Assembly (NCBI GenBank): GCA_022457065.1
Contig: JAJGBQ010000001.1
Location: 7,378,001 to 7,442,000 of the forward strand
DNA from: Curvularia sp. ZM96
Lineage: Eukaryota; Ascomycota; Dothideomycetes; Pleosporales; Pleosporaceae
DNA length: 64,000 nt
Reading direction: 5' to 3'
In this document: positions 33,175 through 42,454 of the stretch, piece after piece
Layout: each line of letters starts with the position of its first letter
Position numbering within the stretch: the stretch's first letter is position 1
Translations under genes and position numbers: made by a program
Notes under the pieces: model-generated
The model's database searches: none
What the model saw: the letters and a program-made list of their open reading frames with translations, nothing else
What the model was told of the DNA's origin: nothing

Positions 33175-34530
33175 TAGGTGTTCCATGGGGTTGAGCTATA
33201 CGTCTCTAGTCCTCATCTGGGTTAGGGCAAAATAGCTAGGAACTATAGGCCTGTTGGGTTATAAGAGGGTCTCAAAGATAGTAAAATTCACTATATGTGT
33301 CAAAATCAGAATATGTAGAGTGACGCGTTGTCTTTTTGCCGTCTGACGCGTCTCGCGTCTCTGTCAGATACTGGGGGGGTTTCCCCGTGGTACTAATACG
33401 CATATTACGTGCAGTGCTTTCTTAACATCTAGGCATTGGACTAACTACTGTTATAGGTTGACAAGGTCATGCGGTTACCTAGCGATGCTTACGGAAAAGA
33501 GTTATATGAGTTTAACTAAACAGGAGCCAAATTCAATAATACACATAGCCCATCCTTGTACAATATATATGCGCAAGCCTAGAAGTACCATATATGGTCA
33601 CGTGGTTGTCCACTGACTAATAACGCTGTATTTAAACTTGCTCTTGGCAACATAAGCTTCATCGCAAGAATCAACTTCTTATACACTCAACTGCTTACAA
33701 GATGACACTCTTAGTTGCACAGTCGATTTCTGGCGCGTGTAAAACGCATAATATATACGTAAATTACTTCTAGTGTCATTATACACACTAGCTACAGAAT
33801 TCATCTCTCTTTCCGTGTAGCCACTGAGTATAGAGCATACGCACGACTAGCTTTTTATCTCTATTAGAGAGATTAATTTATATCAAAAGCGAACTTTAAG
33901 GTAAACTAAGGTAATATTTTAGCTATCTTAGCAAGCTTGAATCTCTATCTACCTTTCTTAAGTACTAGTGTAACGTACTGTAGTATTACTGGTGCTAATA
34001 TTAGGCGGATAGAGTATAGTAAGTCTGGAAGCGTCTACTCCACGATCACGACAGCGAGCTTAAGCCTCCGAAAATTCGGCCATGGTCGGTGCTCCGCAAG
34101 CAGGGTTGGTAACGTGACTGATCCCACTGTACAAAGGGGATTAGGATGTGGCGAAACTCTAGTTAAGGTGCCGAAGGCTAGGCGAAGTTGCCTTGGTTCT
34201 CTGGCTCGTCGAAAGAATTTAGATAGAGGTTCTAAGATGCTGAGCAGGCCGTATTGAATGTCGTCCTCGAAGACCGTACAATCAAGATACACGACATCTC
34301 GTGCTGAGTCGAAGGCGTTGTCCATTTCGTTGGCAAGCTTCCTCCTTTCTTAGGCGATTACATCAAAGTTATCCTCTTCTCCTTCTTTGGCTGCATGTCA
34401 TCTTCTGTTTCCACCACACTGGCCGTCCAAAGCAAAATCAGTAGGTTGAAGGCATAGTAGCTCTATAGTGCGTTCTATAGCTCATACTGCCTATTCTTCA
34501 TAGCCGAATCCTCCTCGTTACAGGCATATG
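33175..34530. other. AT-rich DNA with possible gene relics
   Basis: At 33.60-33.78 kb a GTATTTAAAC box and a CA/CT-rich leader precede ATG 33701. The open frame then gives only MTLLVAQSISGACKTHNIYV plus three residues before a stop, so it looks like the 5' end of a decayed secreted-protein gene. At about 34.03-34.33 kb both strands are open and GC content is locally higher, which suggests a pseudogene fragment of unknown origin. No intact gene. Confidence 0.35.
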
Positions 34531-34665
34531 ACTAGTGATGTGCTGAGATATATGAGCCTACATAAATCTTGGTAAGCCCAGCGTTTGGCCGGACGCTCGG
34601 TAGAAAAAGCTATCTAACCCCTGTGAGAAATGTTCTTTACGGTCTAATCACCTCACAGAACATAT
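34531..34665 (-). mobile_element. tRNA-derived SINE, copy 2 (5'-truncated)
   Basis: Same body as the 30.8-kb element, in the same orientation. It is about four-fifths identical by eye from GATGTGCTG to CCTCACAGAACAT, with the core AAAAAGCTATCTAACCCCTG perfectly shared. It lacks the tRNA-like head. Many differences from copy 1 are C/T or G/A transitions. Confidence 0.7.
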
Positions 34666-35584
34666 GCGTGATACCTAGCCATTCCACGCCCTAGTCGTCA
34701 CGCCTGCGCTAAGTATGAAGATTTGCATATAGTATAGCTCGGCCTAATCTGAGTCGACACATATGCTGCAACAAGCTTTCCTCGCTTCCTTAGGAAACTG
34801 CATTCGTGACCGCGAACGTGTTTTACTAACGGTGGGGTACCTAGGTGAGGTCGCCGGAGTCGGTGATTTGTGCCCCTCATTTGTGGCCTTGGAGACGAAC
34901 TGCCCCACCACGATGGGGACTTGCAAAAGTCTAAGCGTCATAGCTTTTGCAACCTGTCAACAATGATACACACGAGCTATTCTACATGTCAAATGCCATT
35001 TTGCAGAGCGTGATATATCGAATAATTGGAAAACTTGTCATATTGCACCACTTGAAGCATCCATAGGTTGTGTAGTGTACGTTGATTCTTGTCCACTGTG
35101 CGTTAAGCATGCGCTCATTCGATTCTAGGTAGTGGTTATCACTTCAGATTTTGACTTCTCAAATTTCTGATAACCCCGGTTCGGTAAGATAACTCTCTAA
35201 TCACCATTGTCGTGATATCAGCTCCTAACATTGAGAAGAACCCGGGCACGACCTTGAAAACTTCTTTTTTTGTCGCTTGAGCAGCCATTCCTAACAACTC
35301 TGGAAATTGAATAGAAAAGGAATTTGTCATTTTTTTGTCACTGACGAGCAGGACTGTTGACTTCCTACTCTGCATTCTCTCTATATTGAGAAAATAGTAG
35401 CTACCTAGCTACTTCACGAGCTATGAAATATTCAAGTTGTGATTCGTTGAGAAGGGGTGAAACAAAACTGGATGGCTTTGGAAATCGATTGGGTAGCTTC
35501 ATTGTGCAAAGCCTGCAATATCAATACTGCATCATCTTAACCTGACAAGAACAACAACGAATTAATGAGATACTCTAGAAGCTC
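34666..35584. other. right part of the AT-rich island, no supported gene
   Basis: A minus-strand frame at 35375-35139 (78 codons, true ATG) and frames near 34.7-34.97 kb have no recognisable domain. They may be relics. No further repeat copies identified. Confidence 0.4.
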
Positions 35585-36808
35585 TTATATCTGCCGAGCG
35601 GGTTTCACAGTACCGATGCATGCTCCAAACCCGACTCCTGCACTGCCATCGCCGAGTACACCAATGTACCTCACTTCGTCTCCATCGTTAAGGTAGCGTA
35701 ACTCAGTCCCGTCGCTCAGTTGCGCTGGAGCTTTGCCATTCTTCGTGAGTTCAAGTAAGCATCCATGCTCATGTTTTTGCTCGCCCGATACTGTTCCGCT
35801 GGCGACCAAGTCTCCTGAGCGAAGCCCGCAACCGCCAATGGTGTGGTGCGCTAGCATGTGCCTGAATGTCCAATACATTGTCTCGAAGCCAACTTTGCAT
35901 GTTGTTGTCTGTGCCCCATTTCGGATGATCTGGCCTTCGAGTTGAATACTATAGTTGGTGCTCTTGGGGTCGTCCATAAAGGTAGCAACAGGCTCCATTC
36001 GCTCTGGTGCAGGTACTTCAAAGGGCTTCAACGCCTCCAGCGTCACGACCCAAGGTGTTATCGAAGTCATGAAGTTCTTTCCGTTGAACGGACCCAAGGG
36101 ATTCATCTCCAGGCCTTGAATGTCTCTTGCGCTCCAATCGTTCAACAAAACGAGTCCGAAGATGTGCTCGTCGGCATCTTTGGCATTAAGGATTGTGCCC
36201 GGCTCTACGGGTTTGCCAATGACTGCAGCGACTTCCATTTCGTAATCCAACCCCCGAGAGGGACCAAATATAATCTTCTTTTCGGGAACAGTGTAGTCTT
36301 CGATGAACTGACCCAAGGGCCTAGTGACTGGTGCTCCTGAGACAGTGATGGAGGAACATCGACCTGCGTAACCCACTGGATACTTTTTAAAAGCAGGTGG
36401 GAATGCTCGGACTCCCATCACAGCTTCTCCTGCGTTGAGAACATGGTTTGCCGACGCGCTGTAATCTGTGAAGTCGCCGATGTGGACTGGCAGATGAAGG
36501 CTCACGTCATTGATGTTTTCTGAACAATCACTGTGCGATTTGCTCTTGTAGGTCTCTTGAATTGCAGATCGTACTTGTGACTGTATGTCTTTTCCGAGTG
36601 CGGCAAAGGTGTTCAAGGTGGATTCGTGAAAGATGGAGGATAGCGGCGCTGGGATCGCTTTGAACGTGTCCTGTTCGGCGAGTTCAGCAAGAAAGATAAC
36701 TTGATCCTCAATGCGTGTGACACATTGTGGAGTCGGCCGCGTTGAGGAGCTTGCGATCCCGAAGGGAATGTTGTTAATGCCAAAATGCGAGGTGTAGCTG
36801 TCTGCCAT
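35585..36808 (-). CDS. fumarylacetoacetase-family hydrolase
   Basis: 407 residues from the ATG at 36808. The frame is open further upstream to 36880, but MADSYTSHFGINNIPFGIAS is the family's usual start. Intronless. The N-terminal SH3-like FAH domain (about 1-120) is followed by the catalytic domain with GPSRGLDYEMEVAAVIG, LVLLNDWSARDIQ, NPLGPFNGKNF and DLVASGTVSG, which carry the metal-binding acids and active-site residues. The enzyme hydrolyses C-C bonds in fumarylacetoacetate, the last step of tyrosine/homogentisate breakdown. It sits apart from any homogentisate dioxygenase or maleylacetoacetate isomerase and beside aromatic-catabolism genes, so a paralogue acting on another 1,3-diketo ring-cleavage product is plausible. 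It is divergent from the cupin gene. Confidence 0.93.
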   Translation of the reverse strand: MADSYTSHFGINNIPFGIASSSTRPTPQCVTRIEDQVIFLAELAEQDTFKAIPAPLSSIFHESTLNTFAALGKDIQSQVRSAIQETYKSKSHSDCSENINDVSLHLPVHIGDFTDYSASANHVLNAGEAVMGVRAFPPAFKKYPVGYAGRCSSITVSGAPVTRPLGQFIEDYTVPEKKIIFGPSRGLDYEMEVAAVIGKPVEPGTILNAKDADEHIFGLVLLNDWSARDIQGLEMNPLGPFNGKNFMTSITPWVVTLEALKPFEVPAPERMEPVATFMDDPKSTNYSIQLEGQIIRNGAQTTTCKVGFETMYWTFRHMLAHHTIGGCGLRSGDLVASGTVSGEQKHEHGCLLELTKNGKAPAQLSDGTELRYLNDGDEVRYIGVLGDGSAGVGFGACIGTVKPARQI

Positions 36809-37723
36809 TGTGATGGTAGAGTACTGAGGATTGAAGTGGTTTTGGCGAAAGGAGCAGGCTGCAGAGGCTACAATACTCAAAGTCTAGCAAAGCAGTAACA
36901 GCTCAAGCCTACTATTCCTTCGTAGTTCTGAGAGCTCAACTGTGATGGCTGTGGATGTGTGGGGTCGTAAGTGGATATTTCGGATGCTGTTCCCCCACAT
37001 CGGGCCCCTCCAGTCAAAGTACCTATTGTAACCGGCATCCGAAATGACCGAGATACATAATACGGTACTCATATCGGCTATTCAATTCTCTACGTTTGTC
37101 TGGTACTGACATAGTAAGAAGGCGTTTCAACACCTTGCAAGGACAGAGTAGCTCGTGATCTGTGTAAAGCGGCTTGAGATGCTTGTGTGTTGACCTTGCC
37201 TTCATCTCGGCCAGTCTGGAGCGCTTAAGATGTACCTGCTTGTGACCTGGAAACAACAAAACAAAGTCAATGCTCCTACCAATGCTGTAGGCAGTACGAC
37301 TCCTGGCAGGGGGCTTGGTATACGTAACTGCACGTGTTATTGATAGTAGAACTAAGAACAGGATCCGCAAGCGTCTCCCACGAACCCCTCTTACGCATGA
37401 CCCTATCAGAGAAGCCGTCTCATGTTCATCGCTCAGCCCGCTATTGTGGATTTCAAATGCGCCATACGTGCAGCGCGACCCCGCCCTAAAGACGCGGGCC
37501 CTGCGCCGGCAGATGCAAGTGGCATAGCCGTTCGTCAACGCGCCCTCCACATCGGAAGACCGTAGATGAGTTTTTGGACGGTTCTGTCTCTGAATTTCTT
37601 CATTCCAGTCTACCGCTCTTCCAATTGCTTTAGTTCTCTTGTCTAGAAGGTCAAAGGCCAACAGAACAACCTCTCTCTCATCCTCACACACTACAATACC
37701 GAATTTTGCAACTACTCTTCAAC
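36809..37723. promoter_or_regulatory. divergent promoter of the FAH and cupin genes
   Basis: 915-base shared upstream region. CCCCCACAT lies at 36992-37000, followed by CGGG. The same 9-mer occurs in two other intergenic regions of the cluster. An open frame on the minus strand (37691-37023) has no domain. Confidence 0.5.
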
Positions 37724-38284
37724 ATGGCCGCCAGAACCGATATCCCAAACGAGCTTCCCAAGATCAAGCGCTTTATCACAACTCACGACCCTGCTACAAA
37801 GCAAGCCATCTTCTCTGATGTCGTTCCCGTAGAGCACAAAGTCGATCCCATACCTGGAGCTGACTTCCGGCTGGGATATGTCACCAAGGGGTTTCCTGTT
37901 GATCTAAACAATGACGCCGACCTGGCAGTCTACAAACCATATCTGGAGAGCGCTCCTGGTCTTGTTGTCTCGGGAGGAACAGTCCTCCGCTTCGTAGATG
38001 TGGCGCCTGGCCATCTGTCGCCAATGCACCGGACTGTATCGCTAGACTATGGTGTTGTGTTGGAGGGCGAATTTGAATTGGTGCTGGATTCGGGTGAGAC
38101 AAGACGCATGAGCAGAGGAGATGTTGCAATTCAGAGGGGCACAATGCACGCTTGGAGAAACTTGAGCCCGACATCTTGGGGACGCATGATGTACGTTCTT
38201 CAGGAGTGCAAGCCAGTAGAGGTCAATGGGGAAGTGTTGAAGGAAGACTACGGCACCATGCAGGGCGTGCCAAAGTCGTCATAG
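37724..38284 (+). CDS. single-domain cupin protein
   Basis: 186 residues from ATG 37724, intronless. A beta-barrel cupin-2 fold is read from the first motif PGHLSPMHRTVSLDYGVVLEGEFEL and the second motif RGDVAIQRGTMHAWRN. His residues in PMHR and TMHAW and the Glu in LEGEFEL are likely metal ligands, although the first motif has only one of the two usual histidines. The size fits small fungal cupins found in aromatic and secondary-metabolite clusters (isomerases, decarboxylases or dioxygenases). It shares a promoter region with the FAH gene. Reaction unknown. Confidence 0.85.
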   Translation: MAARTDIPNELPKIKRFITTHDPATKQAIFSDVVPVEHKVDPIPGADFRLGYVTKGFPVDLNNDADLAVYKPYLESAPGLVVSGGTVLRFVDVAPGHLSPMHRTVSLDYGVVLEGEFELVLDSGETRRMSRGDVAIQRGTMHAWRNLSPTSWGRMMYVLQECKPVEVNGEVLKEDYGTMQGVPKSS

Positions 38285-38705
38285 CTTATCTAAGAGGCAC
38301 CCGCATTATCGTCTTCTACAGATACTACAAATAAACTGTATTTCTTTACCTGAGTATGTGTCGAAATAAGAATAGTCATAAGGTGGTTGCGAGCTAGACG
38401 GCTCAGTGAATGGCGCAAGCTTCCAAGCATTAGCCATACACAAACTTCGAGGAGTGAGGCTCGTACGAAGGCTCAGGCACGGAACTCGCCCCGAGCAGTA
38501 GGTAGCGGGGTATTCCGCGACGCTACGCTAGACGCACCAAATAAATGGAATACAATCCTCCACATCCCGAGCCTGCCCCTCCAGACGCTGTACTTGGATA
38601 GCGGCGCGCCGTCGGCACCGGCGCTCACAATGCGTTGCAACGGGTCTTTTATATCCAAATCGTCTGACAAAATAGATTCTTCCAAACCCCATCGCCATTG
38701 ACACC
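38285..38705. promoter_or_regulatory. upstream region of the CocE-type hydrolase gene
   Basis: 421 bases. CCTCCACATCCCGAG at 38557-38571 is one base off the CCCCCACAT element. TTTTATATCCAAATC at 38646-38660 is TATA-like and lies about 50 bases before the start. Confidence 0.4.
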
Positions 38706-40605
38706 ATGTCTGAACAATTGGAAGTCAAAGACGCGCACACCGTCGACGAAACGTCGTTTCCCTACATTTTCGAGCAGAATGCCGCAGTTCCGCTCAAGTC
38801 ATCCTCCAAAGGCATTATTCGTTGCAACGTTTACCGTCCGAAATCAACCAAGGAGGGCACAAAACTTCCCGTGTTGGTGACTTACGGACCATACGGAAAA
38901 GACATCCACTACAAAGAGTATGTGGATCGCGTCTTACCATTGTATGCAGGAACTGACCCTTTACAGTTTCCACGGAAAGTCATTCTCGGAAGTGAACCCT
39001 GAGCACCATTCTGATCATTCAGCATGGGAGACTCCAGACCCAGGCTTCTGGACGAAGCACGACTACATTATTGTGCGCGCTGACGAGCGTGGACTGGGAC
39101 AGTCACCGGGTTTCCTGGATACCATGTCCCGAGGAACAAGTGAGGCTTTCTTTGATGTTGTCGAATGGGCAGCCGAGCAACCCTGGTCATCTGGAAAAGT
39201 CGGTTTGTTGGGCATCAGCTACTACGCTGGTTCGCAGTGGCGTGTAGCGGCGCGTAGACCCAAAGGTCTTGCTGCGATAATACCGTGGGAGGGCATGAGT
39301 GACTATTACCGAGACAGATGCCGCCATGGCGGTATCTTGAGTAACAAGTTTATCGACTTCTGGTGGTAAGTTTTGCATACTTGCTCTCCTAAAAAGCTTA
39401 CCGCTCATGCGCTTAGGAACCGACAAGTCATCACGAACCAGTACGGTCGCCCAGGTCGCGCAGAGCGAAACTGGGGGCCAGACACCGTCGACGGAAATCT
39501 ATCAGAAGAAGTGCGCGCAAAGAACCGACAAGATCAGACCATCGATACCACAAAGTTCAAGTACCGCGATGAGCTGTACTATGCAAGCAAAGAGTATGAC
39601 ATGAGCGACATTGAAGTGCCGCTACTCTCAGTCGGTAACTGGGGTGGCATTTTGCTCCACCTTCGTGGTAACATCGAAGGCTATGTTCATGCCGGCTCAG
39701 AGTTCAAATACCTCCGGATGATCACGGGAAGGCACGATCTACCCTTTTACTACAAGGAGGAAGTCGAGATACAACGAAGCTTCCTTGACGCTTTCCTTAA
39801 AGGCGAGGACCGAGTTGGCTGGTCGGTAAAGGGCAAGCTGCCTCCCGTCGACATGGTCCTCCGCAAGGGCGACGTGGGCTTTGATGATGCTGAGAAGGAG
39901 AAGGTGTACCAGAGGCGGACTGAGAACGAGTGGCCCATTGCCCGAACTCGGTACACAAAGTTCTACCTCACTCCATCCCAGAGTCTGACTCAAATTCAAC
40001 CCATCTTCACCAGACCACAAAAGCTCACATACGAGGCACTCGGTACGCTGGACGACCCCAAGCTACTCCAGTTTACCACTGCTCCGTTCGAGGAAGAGAC
40101 AGAGATCACGGGACATATTGTCGCTCACTTGAACGTCTCGCTTTCGGCTCACGCCATGTATGATACACCCAGCGACATTGACCTGTTTCTCACTCTACGT
40201 TACATCTCACCCGAGGGCAAGGAAGTCCACTACACCGGTACCGCCGGCGACCCCATCCCCCTCGCCAAAGGCTGGCTGCGCGTCAGCCTGCGCAAGACGA
40301 ACCCCAAGCACCCCAAGCACCGGGAGTACTTGCCCTGGAGAGACTACTTCAGCACCGATGTGCAGCCCGTGGTTCCCGGCGATGTCTACGCTGTTGACGT
40401 TGAGGTGTGGCCGACCAACGTCATTGTGGAGAAGGGCGGCAAGATTGTGTTTGAAGTCAGCAGTGGCGATACTCAGGGAAGTGGTATCTTCCAGCATAAT
40501 CACCCCGAGGATAGGAGTAAGGAGAAGTTTGCCGGGTGGAATCATATCAACTTCAGTGAGAAGGCACTCAACTATGTTACGCTGCCGATTGTGCCGCCGA
40601 AATAG
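38706..40605 (+). CDS. CocE/NonD-type alpha/beta hydrolase (S15 family)
   Basis: Three exons (38706-38917, 38967-39365, 39417-40605; introns 49 and 51 nt) encode 599 residues. Junctions restore HYKD|FHGKSFSEV and FIDFWW|NRQVITNQYG. The N-terminal hydrolase domain has the oxyanion-region YGPYGKD, ADERGLGQSPG and the nucleophile elbow GLLGISYYAG (Ser155). The C-terminal half is a jelly-roll X-Pro dipeptidyl-peptidase C domain (ETEITGHIVAHLNVS, IDLFLTLRYISPEGKEVHYTG). The family includes cocaine esterase and various ester/amide hydrolases. Beside aromatic genes it could release an aromatic acid from an ester or amide conjugate. Substrate inferred, family firm. Confidence 0.92.
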
Positions 40606-40929
40606 AGGTTGGGTGGGATGTTTGTAGATAGGACGTGGCATGATATGTACAATATATGCATATGGGACGATCATATTTGACTTCTTTCATGGTGATGAGT
40701 TTTGCACTGATCTATCTGAATCGAGTGCTATCTTATCAAGTGAAGACCCATGCACATTTAGAGATTGTTCTGCAGGAGGCTTGGAACAAAACAACAGGCT
40801 TCTCTAACCAAGCGATCAACAGAATGCCAATCCACGTGGAGTGAAGCTGAATAAAATTTGATTGGTGAAGATACATAGATATAGTTATTGAACCAAAAGA
40901 AGAACGCCATGGATTCATATTCCAACTCG
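40606..40929. other. convergent 3' intergenic region
   Basis: 324 AT-rich bases between the stop codons of the hydrolase (+) and the dioxygenase (-). No gene. Confidence 0.5.
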
Positions 40930-41790
40930 CTAAGTCCACTTGCCAATCTTGAATTGGCTATTGCACATATTGACCAACTCCCAGTCTTCAGCACCGAGTT
41001 CGCACTCGTCGGTCTCCTTGCTTCCGTCCACGGCACCGGCGACAAAGCATGCGGCCATGTAGTGGTCATCGGTAGCGTGTGCATCCCTGAACATGGGGTG
41101 CTTCATTAGCCGTGTGATACCGCGGGTGAGACTACCCTTCTTGGCGCCCTTTCTGCAGCAGCGAACAAAGACGTCCTCGACGCACTGGCGGAACTCGAGC
41201 ATGGGGGCTTCGGGCGGGTATGGCTGGGCAAAGTTGTCAGAGTACTTGAGCATCTGGGCCCAGTGGTTGCGGTAGAGATTGTGGACAGCGCCTCCTGTTC
41301 CAATGATGAGGTATCCCTCGTCGCGGAACTTTGCGATGATGTTGCCGACGCGGGCGTGCAGATGTGGGTCGAAGCGGGAGTTCATGCTGATGATGGTGGT
41401 GGGCGGGCATTTTTCGGGAAACATCCTGATGAGGATGAGATATGTGTCGTGGATCCAGTCAAACGACTCGTTTGGTCGGGCATCGATGCCCTTTTCCCTC
41501 AGGGCGGCAATGCACTTCTTTCCGCTCTCGAGGTCCGGGACGAGTTCGTAGTCTTTGTACTTGCGAGGGTGGACGTAGGCGACGGGAGACTTGTTGGGCT
41601 TGGGGTTCATGGAGACGTCAATGCGGTTCACACCGCGAGCGTCCCAGTGGGCGCCCATCATGATGACGCCTTTGAAGCCATGTGCGAGGGCTTCGTCACC
41701 GCAGGCCTTCCAGTAGGTGGCGGATTTTGACTCTTCGCCAAGCATCATGGTCGAGCCATGGGAGAAGAAGTAGACTGGGGGAATCGCCAT
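40930..41790 (-). CDS. LigB-type extradiol ring-cleavage dioxygenase (DODA-like)
   Basis: 286 residues, intronless, starting MAIPPVYFFSHGS at 41790. The Fe/Zn-binding His residues of the class III extradiol (4,5-DOPA dioxygenase) family are visible: His11 in FFSHGS, His48 in GAHWDARG, and later His in the FDPHLHARVG and GTGGAVHNL segments. Family members open catechols next to the hydroxyl pair (DOPA, protocatechuate, plant phenolics). The gene is divergent from the cluster regulator, so both likely share control. With the nearby flavin hydroxylase it supports a hydroxylate-then-cleave route. The preferred catechol is not readable. Confidence 0.93.
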   Translation of the reverse strand: MAIPPVYFFSHGSTMMLGEESKSATYWKACGDEALAHGFKGVIMMGAHWDARGVNRIDVSMNPKPNKSPVAYVHPRKYKDYELVPDLESGKKCIAALREKGIDARPNESFDWIHDTYLILIRMFPEKCPPTTIISMNSRFDPHLHARVGNIIAKFRDEGYLIIGTGGAVHNLYRNHWAQMLKYSDNFAQPYPPEAPMLEFRQCVEDVFVRCCRKGAKKGSLTRGITRLMKHPMFRDAHATDDHYMAACFVAGAVDGSKETDECELGAEDWELVNMCNSQFKIGKWT

Positions 41791-42454
41791 GGCTGTGGAA
41801 GTGGTCTGTGTATACTGCAGCAAAAAAGAGGTCGGAGTGGGTATCTGGACGGGCGCAGCTGGCAGTATTCAAGATGGCTTTGGCGATGGCCGTATTGCTG
41901 GTCGCAGGGACCTAGTAGGGCATCAAACGATAGGGCAACATAAGTGCCGTTGGCAATGCGGAAGCCCTGGAAGCTTATCCCGTCTCAGTCGATGCTCGGT
42001 GTGGCCCTGGCAGTTCTCGCATGGCAAAAGTCGTGATGTGGGGGAGAGTTGGGAGATGGGTACGCGTCTCGTGCCGCTACCAACGGCAGGCTCGTCTGCG
42101 TCTGACATTTTGCATATTGTTGACTCGGGGCATTGGGCAGCGGCCGCAAAAGGCCCGCATGGCATTGCAAGCATCGATGGAGCAGGGCCAGGGAGGCGAT
42201 GCCAAGTGGGCTCCGCGAGGTGGCAGGGAGTCTATGTGAAACTAGCAGCAAAGGCGTCGGGCGAGGGCGGGCTGGTGCCAGACGGGGCGCGCGACCACGA
42301 GCCGGACAAGAGCCCGGGCCCGCCACGGCTCGGCGTGTTCCCAAGGCCCCAGACGCCGACTCCGCATTCTCTCCCCACACAGCAACTTTATCTCCCTCCA
42401 CTTCCCAGGCCCGATGCTGTCCCTCCTCGTTCTCACCCGATAGCAACTGGCTCC
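41791..42454. promoter_or_regulatory. divergent promoter of dioxygenase and regulator
   Basis: 664 bases. ATGTGGGGG at 42036-42044 is the exact complement of CCCCCACAT. The region is GC-rich with open frames on both strands, which I treat as non-coding. Confidence 0.5.

Noticed and set aside
34035..34325. Minus-strand 96-codon frame in the AT-rich island
   Set aside because: Local GC is higher and it may be a gene fragment, but no domain could be identified and both strands are open. Kept only as a possible relic.
37023..37691. 222-codon minus-strand frame between the FAH and cupin genes
   Set aside because: Lies in the shared promoter, has no domain, and covers the expected 5' leader of the cupin gene.
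41789..42454. Possible N-terminal extension of the regulator
   Set aside because: The frame is open back to the dioxygenase start codon but has no domain and would leave no promoter between two divergent genes. The paired ATG at 42455 is a better start.
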